From contig CAVBPR010000020.1 in assembly GCA_963597355.1 (NCBI GenBank), positions 1-64,000 of the forward strand: 64,000 nucleotides of DNA. The letters run 5' to 3'. The translations under genes and the position numbers were made by a program. The stretch is from UMGS1766 sp963597355 (lineage in GTDB: Bacteria > Bacillota > Clostridia > Oscillospirales > Oscillospiraceae). Shown here piece by piece: positions 33,786-41,903 of the stretch (the first letter of the stretch is position 1; each line of letters starts with the position of its first letter). The notes beneath the pieces were generated by a model. The model was not told where the DNA came from. It saw only the letters and a program-made list of their open reading frames with translations, and ran no database searches.

Positions 33786-35520
33786 TCTCAGACACTCCTT
33801 CCTGCTGAGACCAGTAGATCTCCTGATAAATTGCGTTGGATTTCATCAGCTCGTCGTGCGTGCCGTGGCCGGCGATGGTGCCCTCGTCCAAAACGAGGAT
33901 CTGGTCGGCGTTCTGCACGGAGCTGATGCGCTGGGCGATCAGCACCACGGTGGTATCCTTCAGGTTGTTGTTGAAGGATTCCCGAATGCTGGCTTCTGTG
34001 GCGGAGTCCACGGCGGAGGTGGAGTCGTCCAGAATCAGCACCGCCGGCTTGCGGAGCATGGCCCGGGCAATACACAGCCGCTGCTTCTGACCGCCGGAAA
34101 CGTTTACGCCGCCCTGCTCCAGGTGGGTATCAAATCCCTTGGGGAAGCTCATAATAAAGTCGTAAGCCTGAGCGTCCTTTGCCGCCTGGATCATCTGCTC
34201 TTCTGTGGCATTGGGATCGCCCCACAGCAAGTTCTCCCGAATGGTGCCGGAAAACAGCACGTTGTTCTGCAGCACCATGCCAATGCGCTGGCGCAGCGCT
34301 TCCACCGGATACTTCCGGACGTCCACCCCATCCAGCAGAACCTCGCCCTCGGTAACGTCGTAGAAACGGGGGATCAGGTTCACCAGGCTGGACTTGCCCA
34401 CGCCGGTGCCGCCGACGATGGCCAGCACCTGACCGGGCTGGGCGGTAAAGTCGATGTCGTTGAGCACATTCTCGCCGGTGCCGTCCGCCTTGTAGCGGAA
34501 GTCGACATGGCGGAACTCCACCTTGCCCCGGGGGGCGGGGAGCTGATCGATGGTGCCCTCGCCGTCCTCAATGGAGGGCTCCCGGTCGATTACTTCAAAA
34601 ATACGCTTGCCGCAGGCGCTGGCGCGGACATACTGCAGCAGCACCATCGCCAGCATCATGATGGAAATCAGAATGTTGAAAATGTAGGTGACAATGGAGG
34701 ACAGAGTGCCAACTGCCAGCGTGCCTCCCAGAACCATCCGGCCGCCGAAGTACAGCACCAGAGCGGTGACGATGGTGATGCCCATCATCATGATCGGCAT
34801 CTGGAGCACTACCGTCAGCACGGCCTTCAAACCGGCATGGGTGAAGGCATCGTTGGCGTTTTTGAACTTTTCTTCCTCGTGGTCTTCCCGAACAAAGGCC
34901 TTCACCACCCGGATACCCACCAGGTTTTCCTGCACTTTTTCGTTCAGCTCGTCGATTTTCTTCTGCATCATCTCAAACAGAGGATGACACTTGTACATCA
35001 GCAGGCCGATTGCACCGCCAATGATGGGAATTGCCGCCACCAGAATCAGTGCCAGCTGCCACTGCATGGTGAACAGCACCACCAGAGACACGAAAATCTG
35101 AGCCAGGGTGCGCCACAGCATGCGGATCATCATCATCACGAAGTTCTGCACGTTGGTGATGTCGTTGGTCAAACGGGTGACCAGAGAGGCGGAGGAGAAA
35201 TAGTCAATGTCCGCAAAAGAGAAGCGGGCAATGTTGGCAAACTCCGCCTTGCGCAGGTTTGCACCCACGCCGATGGCTCCGTAAGAGCCGAACTTGGCGC
35301 CGAAGGCGCCGAGGAACACCGCGGCAACGGCCATGATAAACATCACAACGCCGATGCGGTAGATCATGGGCAGATTGCCTGCCATGATGCCGTCGTCAAT
35401 GATCTTTGCGATCAGCAACGGCAGTGTCAGCTCGCCGGCTGTTTCCAGCACGACAAACAGTGGTGCGAGGAAGATATACTTTTTGTAATCCCCCGCATAA
35501 GATAGCAGTCGTTTGATCAT
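33778..35520 (-). CDS. ABC exporter half-transporter, degenerate-site partner
   Basis: 580 residues from the ATG at 35520 (AAAGGA upstream; an earlier in-frame start at 35574 overlaps marR). Six helices precede the ATPase with Walker A VGGTGVGKSSL, signature VSGGQKQRLCIARA and Walker B VLILDDSTSAVD, where D replaces the catalytic E. It follows marR by 14 bases; the MarR protein probably senses the exported compound. Confidence 0.9.
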   Translation of the reverse strand: MIKRLLSYAGDYKKYIFLAPLFVVLETAGELTLPLLIAKIIDDGIMAGNLPMIYRIGVVMFIMAVAAVFLGAFGAKFGSYGAIGVGANLRKAEFANIARFSFADIDYFSSASLVTRLTNDITNVQNFVMMMIRMLWRTLAQIFVSLVVLFTMQWQLALILVAAIPIIGGAIGLLMYKCHPLFEMMQKKIDELNEKVQENLVGIRVVKAFVREDHEEEKFKNANDAFTHAGLKAVLTVVLQMPIMMMGITIVTALVLYFGGRMVLGGTLAVGTLSSIVTYIFNILISIMMLAMVLLQYVRASACGKRIFEVIDREPSIEDGEGTIDQLPAPRGKVEFRHVDFRYKADGTGENVLNDIDFTAQPGQVLAIVGGTGVGKSSLVNLIPRFYDVTEGEVLLDGVDVRKYPVEALRQRIGMVLQNNVLFSGTIRENLLWGDPNATEEQMIQAAKDAQAYDFIMSFPKGFDTHLEQGGVNVSGGQKQRLCIARAMLRKPAVLILDDSTSAVDSATEASIRESFNNNLKDTTVVLIAQRISSVQNADQILVLDEGTIAGHGTHDELMKSNAIYQEIYWSQQEGVSENG

Positions 35521-35534
35521 GTGAGATTCCTTTC

Positions 35535-36020
35535 TTAAAACGGATCCGGACAAGGCGAGGTCTCCGGCTCGCAATTTCCGCCAATGGCATAGAGATTTGC
35601 CAGCATGCGGCGGTAATCCTGTTTCAGCCGCTCCACCTCTTCCGGAGAAAATCCGGCATAGAGCCGATCGTCCACGCTGTCGATCGCTGTTTTGCAGCGG
35701 GCAACGGCGTCTCTCCCCTTCTGGGTAATGAACACCCGTTTGCAGCGGCCGTCGGTATCGTCGGAATGCTTGGTAATGTAGCCCTGCCGCTCCAGACTCT
35801 TCAGGCTGGCGGTCATGGTCGCCGGACTGACGTGAACGGACTGCGCCAGTTCCCGCTGCGTCGTGCCGCCCTCTGTCGCGTGATGCAGCACAAACAGCAC
35901 GCTGGGCTGCCCCAGGTCCTGCAATCCCTGGGCGTTCAGTGCCGCCACCATTGCGTTGTGGTGCGCCCGCTGGACGTCGTGAAACAGGGTCAGCTCTTCC
36001 GGCAATTTATGGTCATCCAC
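35535..36020 (-). CDS. MarR-family transcriptional regulator
   Basis: 161 residues from a GTG at 36020, seven bases after AGGAAGGTGA; the frame extends to a TTG at 36050 inside the operator. The winged helix runs TTQRELAQSVHVSPATMTASLKSLERQGYITKHSDDTDGRCKRVFIT, with the wing residues DxRxK(R) of the family. First gene of marR-ABC-ABC, it should repress its own operon through the palindrome at 36045-36077 and release it on binding a small molecule. Confidence 0.92.
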   Translation of the reverse strand: MDDHKLPEELTLFHDVQRAHHNAMVAALNAQGLQDLGQPSVLFVLHHATEGGTTQRELAQSVHVSPATMTASLKSLERQGYITKHSDDTDGRCKRVFITQKGRDAVARCKTAIDSVDDRLYAGFSPEEVERLKQDYRRMLANLYAIGGNCEPETSPCPDPF

Positions 36021-36044
36021 AGAGGATTCACCTTCCTTTCTACA

Positions 36045-36077
36045 CCCCAAATTATTTCGTGGGCAAATAATTTGGGG
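36045..36077 (-). promoter_or_regulatory. MarR operator palindrome
   Basis: Perfect 13-base inverted repeat CCCCAAATTATTT (36045-36057) / AAATAATTTGGGG (36065-36077) with a 7-base centre, located in the leader between promoter and marR start. Confidence 0.75.
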
Positions 36078-36099
36078 GCTAATCTTTCGTACGCTTATT

Positions 36100-36127
36100 A
36101 TTTTACTCAGAACAGCTGTAATGTCAA
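36100..36127 (-). promoter_or_regulatory. Promoter of marR-ABC-ABC
   Basis: Minus strand TTGACA (36127-36122), 16-base spacer, TAAAAT (36105-36100). Start of transcription near 36092, so the operator lies just downstream. Confidence 0.65.
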
Positions 36128-36162
36128 GGAGCGAAAAGGAAAATTTTTCTCTAAAAGTTTAT

Positions 36163-36223
36163 GGAACATTTGTTTGCTTTTTGTGAGAATGTGTGTTATG
36201 ATACAAATACGAACATTTGTGCG
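36163..36223 (+). promoter_or_regulatory. lexA promoter with two LexA boxes
   Basis: -35 TTGCTT (36174-36179), 17-base spacer, -10 TATGAT (36197-36202). Two SOS-box-like sites, GGAACATTTGTTTGC (36163-36177) and CGAACATTTGTGCG (36210-36223), resemble the Gram-positive pattern CGAACNNNNGTTCG. They cover the -35 and the start region, which fits autorepression. Confidence 0.7.
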
Positions 36224-36303
36224 ATTTTCCCCGGAGAACGCTTTGGCATTCTTCAACCGAAGCACGTTTCTCTGACGAATCCATAACAAAAGGAGGACCG
36301 GAC

Positions 36304-36900
36304 ATGAGCCAGCTCAGTGCAAAACAGCAGCAGATCTATCAATACATCCTGTCCTACGCCCAAACCAATGGCTACCCTCCCTCCGTGCGGGAGATTGCCG
36401 CCGCCGTCGGGCTGAAAAGTCCCTCTACCGTTCACTTTCATCTGAAAAGTCTGGAAGATGCAGGTGTAATCGTCCGGGGCGCCGGCAAAACCAGAGCCAT
36501 CACCGCGGTTCATCCCATGGAGGAAGCCACTGCCCGGCCGGAAAACCACATTCCCGTGTTGGGCTGCGTTGCCGCCGGAGAGCCGATTCTGGCGGAGGAG
36601 CTGGCCGAGGAATTTATCCCCTTTGACCACGGGGAGGACTGCTTTGCCCTGCGCATTCGGGGGGAGAGCATGCTCAACGCCGGAATTCTGCCGGGGGATC
36701 TGGTGGTGGTTCACCGCCAGTCCACTGCCGCCAACGGGGACATTGTCATCGCCCTTCTGGGGGACGAGGCCACCTGCAAGCGGTTTTCCCGCAAGGACGG
36801 CCACATCTGGCTGCTGCCGGAAAACGAGGACTACGATCCCATTGACGGCACCTTCGCCCGCATTCTGGGTCGGGTGATCGCTTTGCAGCGCTATTACTGA
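36304..36900 (+). CDS. lexA: SOS repressor LexA
   Basis: 198 residues from the ATG at 36304 with AAAGGAGG; an earlier in-frame start lies in the promoter. N-terminal winged helix: QQQIYQYILSYAQTNGYPPSVREIAAAVGLKSPSTVHFHLKSLE. C-terminal S24 peptidase: cleavage region VAAGEP (A-G bond), catalytic serine in IRGESMLNAGI and lysine in a QSTAANGDIVIALL context (the family K is normally in KxDxxDGDIVVA; the exact lysine is less clear here, nearest candidates being in EATCKRF). RecA-stimulated self-cleavage induces the SOS response. Confidence 0.93.
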   Translation: MSQLSAKQQQIYQYILSYAQTNGYPPSVREIAAAVGLKSPSTVHFHLKSLEDAGVIVRGAGKTRAITAVHPMEEATARPENHIPVLGCVAAGEPILAEELAEEFIPFDHGEDCFALRIRGESMLNAGILPGDLVVVHRQSTAANGDIVIALLGDEATCKRFSRKDGHIWLLPENEDYDPIDGTFARILGRVIALQRYY

Positions 36901-37015
36901 AATTTATTTTCGCACTTCTGTCCCTGCATTGAAATTTTCTTTCAAATTCAGAACAATTTCTCCTCAATTATGTGGAAAATGCGGTGGATATTGTGGAAAA
37001 ACAGGCATAAAACAG

Positions 37016-37060
37016 CGTCCGATCTCTGTCAGTTCGACAGGGATCGGACGTTATTTTTTT
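37016..37060 (+). terminator. Terminator of lexA
   Basis: CGTCCGATCTCTGTC (37016-37030) pairs with GACAGGGATCGGACG (37036-37050), one G-T, followed by TTATTTTTTT. It abuts the stop of the convergent glycosyltransferase gene and may serve both. Confidence 0.85.
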
Positions 37061-37062
37061 AT

Positions 37063-39591
37063 TTACGGAACAGGGTCGTATTTTCGAAGGGAAAAATCCT
37101 CCCGAACCAGCGACAGGTTGGGGTTGTAGTAGGGGTCACCCTTCTTCAGCTCGTCCCCCCATCTGGCCAGAAAACGGAGCCGCTCCCCGTTGAAACGCTG
37201 TCGCTTCTCCGGCGTGTCCTCCAGCCCCCGGCTTTCCGACTCGTAGTGATACAGCTCCGCATAGGGGGTCCAGACAATAAGATAACCGGCCTTTCGGATC
37301 CGCATGCAGAGATCCACATCGTTAAAGGCAACCTTGAAGCTCTCGTCCAGTCCATGCACCTCGTCCCACACACTGCGGCGCATCATAAGGCAGGCGGCAG
37401 TGCAGGCGGAATAGTTCTGGGCAATGGCGAGGCGGGACATGTATCCGTAATCCCCCCGGGCAAAATACTTGTGGGCGTGGCCGGCCACACCGCCGATACC
37501 CAGAATCACACCGCCATGCTGCACCTTGTTGGATGGATAGTACAGCATTGCTCCCACAGCGCCCACGTCCGGGCGCTGGGCGAACATCAGCATTTCCTCG
37601 ATCCAGTTGGGGGTGATAACCTCAATGTCGTTGTTCAGCAGCAGCAGGTAGTCTCCCCGGGTCGCCTTTGCGCCTTCGTTGTTCAGGTAGGAATAGTTGA
37701 ACTCCCCGTTGGGAGGCGTTACCGTAACCACCCGGACATTATTGTATTGTTCCAGAGAGCGGTAGTAATCAAAGGTCTCCGGCTGTTTGCTGTTGTTTTC
37801 CACAATGACGATTTCAAACCGCTTCCAGGTGGAGCGGCGGAGAATGGAATCCACGCACCGCTTCAGCACGTCCACATGGTCGCAGCTGGGAATCAGGATC
37901 GACACCAGGGGCTTGCCCTGAATGGCATAGCGAATGCGGTAGGTAGACGGGATGCGGGCATCCTCCACCCGGCCCTTCAGGCCAACCCGCTCCAGATGAT
38001 CCGTCAGTGCCTTCTTTGCCGCGTCCATAATGTAGGGCTTTGCCCCGATGTCGGCAGCGGTGGATGCCGCGCTGGCCCGCCAGAAATAAAGCACTTTGGG
38101 AATGTGGACAATCTTCTCCGCCTGTTCCGTCAGCCGCAGAATCAGGTCGTAGTCCTGACTGCCGTCGCACTCCGGCCGGAACGCCCCCACCTGCTCCTGC
38201 AGAGCCCGGGAGAACACCGTAAAGTGGCAGATGTAATTATAGCTGCGCAGGGTGTCCGGAGCGTAGTCCGGCTTGAAGTTGGGGCAGTAGGCGTCGGTGG
38301 GAACGGTGGTAAAGGTGTTCTCATCCGTATAGAGGAAGTCCGCTCCCTGCTGGCAGATGGCCTTCATGTCCTCGTAGAGGGCGCTGGGGTGGAGCAGGTC
38401 GTCGTGGTCAAACAGGCCGATGTAATCTCCCGTTGCCATGGCAAGGCAGGCATTGGTGTTGCCGGAAATGCCAAGGTTTTTCTCCAGCTTCTGATACCGC
38501 ACCCGGCTGTCCTTTTCGGCAAACTCCTGACAGATCTGCCCCACCGAGGGGTGATCTGCGTCGCTGCCGTCCCCCAGGCAAAGCTCCCAGTTTCCGTAGC
38601 TCTGGAGCTGAACGGACTGAATCATCTCCCGCAAAAACCGCTCCGGCGTGTTGTACAGGGGCACCAGAATGCTGAATTTAACCTCCCGTGGGAAGGTTTC
38701 CTGCTGCTCCGCCTCGTACTGCTCCTGGGAAATTCCAAAGCTGGGCGGGCAAACCAGCCAGCCTTCCTTCTGCCACTTTTTCTTCCAGTTCTCCAGCATC
38801 CGCAGCTGCTGCCGCTCCTGCAGCACTGCCCTTGGCCCCCGGCGGAGCATATCCCGTCCACTTCGGACCATGCCCCGCAGGGCCGGAAAACGATTCAGCA
38901 TTTTTCGCAACCCGGTGGTAACCGCCCGCATGGGGCGGGTAAGGCGCCAGCTGATGGAGCTGTGAATGGAGGCAATGGCTGCATCCCGCTGCATGATCTC
39001 GCTGGTGAGCTGCTCGCTTTGCAATTGCCAGTTCTGGATTTCCTGCTCCAGCTCCTCTGCGTGCTCCGCCGCATCCGCCAGCTCCTGATGGGCCTGCTTC
39101 AGCTGCTGTTCCAGCTCTGCAATATGGGTCAGCCGGGCGAATTCCCGGAACACCGCCTCCCGGCGGCACAGGCAGCCGCTGCCCTCCAGCACCAGCCGCA
39201 ATAGTCCCGGCAGATCCAGCGGCATGGTGCGCACATCGTTCCCCGTCAGAATTGCGGTGGCAGAGCCGATAAAGCACAGCTCCGCCTCCGGCTCGGTGGA
39301 CAGATACTGATACTGCCGCTCCAGCCGGTTGATGGGCCACCACTTATCCGGGGTGGCAAAGGCGATGTAGTCGCCCCGGGCATCGGCAATGGCGCCGCTG
39401 ACCGCGCCTTCTTCTCCCACCGGGCGAAACACCCGCACCCGGGGATCTTCAATCGGATACGCCTGCCCTTCAGCACAGGCGAGAATCAATTCCAGTTTGT
39501 GGTGCGTCTGAGCCAGAATACGGCGAATGCACTCGCTGGCATCGCTTCCGTCACAATTCAGCACAACGCTGATCAGTGAAGAATCCCGCAA
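37063..39591 (-). CDS. Modular family-2 glycosyltransferase
   Basis: 842 residues from a TTG at 39591 with GGAGAGG upstream. Three parts are visible: an N-terminal GT-A-like domain (about 1-150) with weak motifs; a predicted coiled coil (about 155-225); and two GT2 domains (about 305-520, FSILVPLYNTPERFLREMI and DHDD; about 560-800, VSILIPSCDHVDVLKRCVDSIL, NNDIEV and FNDVDLCMRIRKAGY). Tandem enzymes of this kind build rhamnan, O-antigen or teichoic-type surface glycans with two alternating linkages. It is isolated from other glycan genes except the acyltransferase that diverges from it. Confidence 0.88.
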   Translation of the reverse strand: MRDSSLISVVLNCDGSDASECIRRILAQTHHKLELILACAEGQAYPIEDPRVRVFRPVGEEGAVSGAIADARGDYIAFATPDKWWPINRLERQYQYLSTEPEAELCFIGSATAILTGNDVRTMPLDLPGLLRLVLEGSGCLCRREAVFREFARLTHIAELEQQLKQAHQELADAAEHAEELEQEIQNWQLQSEQLTSEIMQRDAAIASIHSSISWRLTRPMRAVTTGLRKMLNRFPALRGMVRSGRDMLRRGPRAVLQERQQLRMLENWKKKWQKEGWLVCPPSFGISQEQYEAEQQETFPREVKFSILVPLYNTPERFLREMIQSVQLQSYGNWELCLGDGSDADHPSVGQICQEFAEKDSRVRYQKLEKNLGISGNTNACLAMATGDYIGLFDHDDLLHPSALYEDMKAICQQGADFLYTDENTFTTVPTDAYCPNFKPDYAPDTLRSYNYICHFTVFSRALQEQVGAFRPECDGSQDYDLILRLTEQAEKIVHIPKVLYFWRASAASTAADIGAKPYIMDAAKKALTDHLERVGLKGRVEDARIPSTYRIRYAIQGKPLVSILIPSCDHVDVLKRCVDSILRRSTWKRFEIVIVENNSKQPETFDYYRSLEQYNNVRVVTVTPPNGEFNYSYLNNEGAKATRGDYLLLLNNDIEVITPNWIEEMLMFAQRPDVGAVGAMLYYPSNKVQHGGVILGIGGVAGHAHKYFARGDYGYMSRLAIAQNYSACTAACLMMRRSVWDEVHGLDESFKVAFNDVDLCMRIRKAGYLIVWTPYAELYHYESESRGLEDTPEKRQRFNGERLRFLARWGDELKKGDPYYNPNLSLVREDFSLRKYDPVP

Positions 39592-39659
39592 ATAAGACCT
39601 CTCCTTTCCTGTCCTCTTTCCCCGAAACGGGGCGAGGGATTACATAATATATCTAGGAT

Positions 39660-39688
39660 ACTATACCCCTTTTTATTCCTTTTGTCCA
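39660..39688 (-). promoter_or_regulatory. Promoter of the glycosyltransferase gene
   Basis: Minus strand TGGACA (39688-39683), 17-base spacer, TATAGT (39665-39660). Confidence 0.5.
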
Positions 39689-39773
39689 TGGGCAAAAATG
39701 CAGGTTTTCTTTCTTCTGTCAATGTGCTAAAATTATTTTTAAATCGGAAAAAACGCACCAAGGGGGGTAGCGC

Positions 39774-40763
39774 ATGGAAGACAAGCGAAACTGGCGGCTG
39801 GACAACGCCCGGGCCGTGCTGATTGTGCTGGTCGTTCTGGGACACATGGTGCATTGGGGAAACTTCCCCGGCAGCCAGTTCCTCTACCGGCTGATTTACG
39901 CCTTCCATATGCCGGGCTTTGCCCTGCTGTCCGGCCTTTGCTGGAAGGGCATCGGCAAAGGAAGAGTGCTCCGCCGCCTCGCCTGGCCCTACTTTATTTT
40001 TCAGTCCGTCTACCTGCTCTTCGATCGCCTCGGCCCGCTGGCCGTTGCCTGGAAGCCGGAACCGCTGACCTACACCAAGCCCTACTGGCTTCTGTGGTAC
40101 CTCATGGCGCTGATGGGCTGGAACGTGCTTGCCGCCATCATGCCGGAGGGAAAACGAACCGGTCTGGCCATTCTGGCCGGCAGCGTAGGTTTTGCCCTGC
40201 TGGTGGGCTTCGACCCGGAGCTGGACTACTACCTCAGCCTGTCCCGCACCCTGGTGCTGTTCCCCTTTTTCTGGGGCGGCGTTCTCCTCCGCCGCAGCGG
40301 CCGCCCTTTTCCGGAGCGCCCCTGGATGCGGCCTGTCGCCGCCGGCGGATTTGCCCTCTGCGCCGGAGGGATCTGGCTGCTGGGGGATCGGCTGGATGTC
40401 CGGTGGATGTACCACGGGTTTCCCTACCCGGACCTGAACTACAATCCCCTGATCCGCCTCGGCCTGCTGGCGCTGGCCGCTGTGCTCATCGCCTGTCTGC
40501 TGGCGCTGGTGCCCAACCGGCGGGTGGAGGTGGTCACCTATCTGGGGCAGAACACCATGCCGGTGTTCCTGCTCCACGGATTTGTCGTCCGGGGCTTTGG
40601 CTGGCTGGGAGCGTTTCACGGGGTCGTCTGGCCCTGGTTTCTCTTCCCTGCCCTGTCCATCGGTCTGGCGTTGCTGCTGGCCTCTCCGCCGGTGGTAAAG
40701 GTGATGAAGCCGCTGATGCAATGGCCCTTCCCCCTCCGCCGCCCCGCTTCTTCCGGGAAATGA
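39774..40763 (+). CDS. Acyltransferase 3 family membrane protein
   Basis: 329 residues, about ten helices. The family entry is RLDNARAVLIVLVVLGHMVHWG with the catalytic-type histidine, followed by IYAFHMPGFALLSGL and RRLAWPYFIF. Such proteins O-acylate surface sugars or other carbohydrates using acyl-CoA from the cytoplasm. GGGGGG precedes the ATG. Diverges from the glycosyltransferase gene, which may supply its substrate (inference). Confidence 0.87.
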   Translation: MEDKRNWRLDNARAVLIVLVVLGHMVHWGNFPGSQFLYRLIYAFHMPGFALLSGLCWKGIGKGRVLRRLAWPYFIFQSVYLLFDRLGPLAVAWKPEPLTYTKPYWLLWYLMALMGWNVLAAIMPEGKRTGLAILAGSVGFALLVGFDPELDYYLSLSRTLVLFPFFWGGVLLRRSGRPFPERPWMRPVAAGGFALCAGGIWLLGDRLDVRWMYHGFPYPDLNYNPLIRLGLLALAAVLIACLLALVPNRRVEVVTYLGQNTMPVFLLHGFVVRGFGWLGAFHGVVWPWFLFPALSIGLALLLASPPVVKVMKPLMQWPFPLRRPASSGK

Positions 40764-40807
40764 CTTTTTGTGCATTTGCACAAAATTATTTTATTTTCGA
40801 AAATAGA

Positions 40808-40836
40808 TTGCATCCACTGCCGATCTTCCGTATAAT
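40808..40836 (+). promoter_or_regulatory. Promoter of the C39-like lipoprotein gene
   Basis: TTGCAT (40808-40813), 17-base spacer, TATAAT (40831-40836). The leader contains a small hairpin GAGGG-TAA-CCCCTC (about 40873-40886) just before the ribosome site. Confidence 0.65.
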
Positions 40837-40902
40837 GTCCCCATTCTGCGCTTGACGCAGAAAATCGGGCTGAGGGTAACCCCCTCAAAAAGGAGATCGA
40901 CA

Positions 40903-41733
40903 ATGAAAAAAACAGTCACTATGGTGCTCATCTTTGCAATGATGCTGGCAATGCTGACCAGCTGCACCAATGACACACCGGCTATCAACGCCGAAGAAGC
41001 TTCCACCAGTGGTTCCGTTGAGACCACAAGCGAAAACTTTTCTGACGAAATGAAGATTCCCTATGCCGTGGATCTGTCCGAGGAAGACGGAGCGGATTCG
41101 GTGGAGCGCACCGGCGACCACGCCAACTCCCCCTATTTCGCCCATCCGGATGTGTACAACATGGAATCTACCGACACGCTGACCGTTCTCCACAATTTCC
41201 GGACGATTCAGCAGACCAGCGAGTGGTCCTGCGGCGTCACGGCAGCGATGATGGTGCTGGACTGGTACGACATGCTGGGAGACTGGAACGAGGAAACTCT
41301 GGCGGCTCTGCGCCATTCTCTGGACGGAACGGAGCTGGAGGGGTATCCCGGCACCACGTTGAACCAGGCCATCGATATTTTTAACGGTGTAGGCAATTTT
41401 GATATAATCTCCACCCAGGATTATCCCGACGGGATCTGGATGGAGGACATCCAGGGCTGGCTGGAAGAGGGCAAGCCCGTTATGATCTGCTGGAACGACT
41501 TTGGCGGTCACTGGCAGACCATCATCGGTTACGACACCATGGGCACAGAGAACACCAACGACGACGTGTTCCTGGTGGCGGACTCTTATGACACCACCGA
41601 CCAGAATCAGGACGGCTACGGCGTTTACTCCGCCGAGCGGCTTCTCTACAACTTCTCCATGTACGGCGCATTCCCCGACAGCGAGGGCGGCAGCGACTGC
41701 CTCTTCCTGGTGGCAAGCCCCAGCGCTTCCTGA
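40903..41733 (+). CDS. Lipoprotein with C39-like papain-fold peptidase domain
   Basis: 276 residues from the ATG at 40903 (AAAGGAG). Lipobox MLTSC. After an acidic spacer (to about residue 85) comes a C39-like domain: QQTSEWSCGVTAAMMVLDWY with the nucleophile cysteine, GGHWQTIIGYD with the histidine and VFLVADSYDT with the aspartate. C39 peptidases usually process bacteriocin leaders inside ABC transporters, but this single lipidated form faces outside and its substrate is unknown. No precursor peptide or transporter lies beside it. Confidence 0.83.
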   Translation: MKKTVTMVLIFAMMLAMLTSCTNDTPAINAEEASTSGSVETTSENFSDEMKIPYAVDLSEEDGADSVERTGDHANSPYFAHPDVYNMESTDTLTVLHNFRTIQQTSEWSCGVTAAMMVLDWYDMLGDWNEETLAALRHSLDGTELEGYPGTTLNQAIDIFNGVGNFDIISTQDYPDGIWMEDIQGWLEEGKPVMICWNDFGGHWQTIIGYDTMGTENTNDDVFLVADSYDTTDQNQDGYGVYSAERLLYNFSMYGAFPDSEGGSDCLFLVASPSAS

Positions 41734-41765
41734 GTCTGTCAAGCTTAAACGCAAAAACCAAAAAA

Positions 41766-41791
41766 CCACCGGCTATGCCGGTGGTTTTTTT
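41766..41791 (+). terminator. Terminator of the C39-like lipoprotein gene
   Basis: CCACCGGC (41766-41773) pairs with GCCGGTGG (41777-41784), followed by seven T. Confidence 0.85.
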
Positions 41792-41858
41792 CGACAAAAG
41801 GCTTGCAGCCTGCGGGCGGCAAACTCTGCGAGGCTTTTTTGACACTTTGCAAAAATTC

Positions 41859-41902
41859 AACCGGTGCGGCCAATTGGAAAAGGCCGCACCGGTTTTTTTT
41901 GC
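41859..41902. terminator. Terminator of the giant corrinoid surface protein gene
   Basis: Perfect 13-base arms AACCGGTGCGGCC (41859-41871) and GGCCGCACCGGTT (41882-41894). T runs lie on both sides (eight T on plus, GAATTTTTGC on minus), so it can act in both directions; on the minus strand it closes the gene ending at 41904. Confidence 0.8.
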
Positions 41903-41903
41903 T

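Noticed and set aside
40860..40900. TPP or other riboswitch before the C39-like gene
   Set aside because: Only a small GAGGG/CCCCTC hairpin is present; no thi-box sequence.
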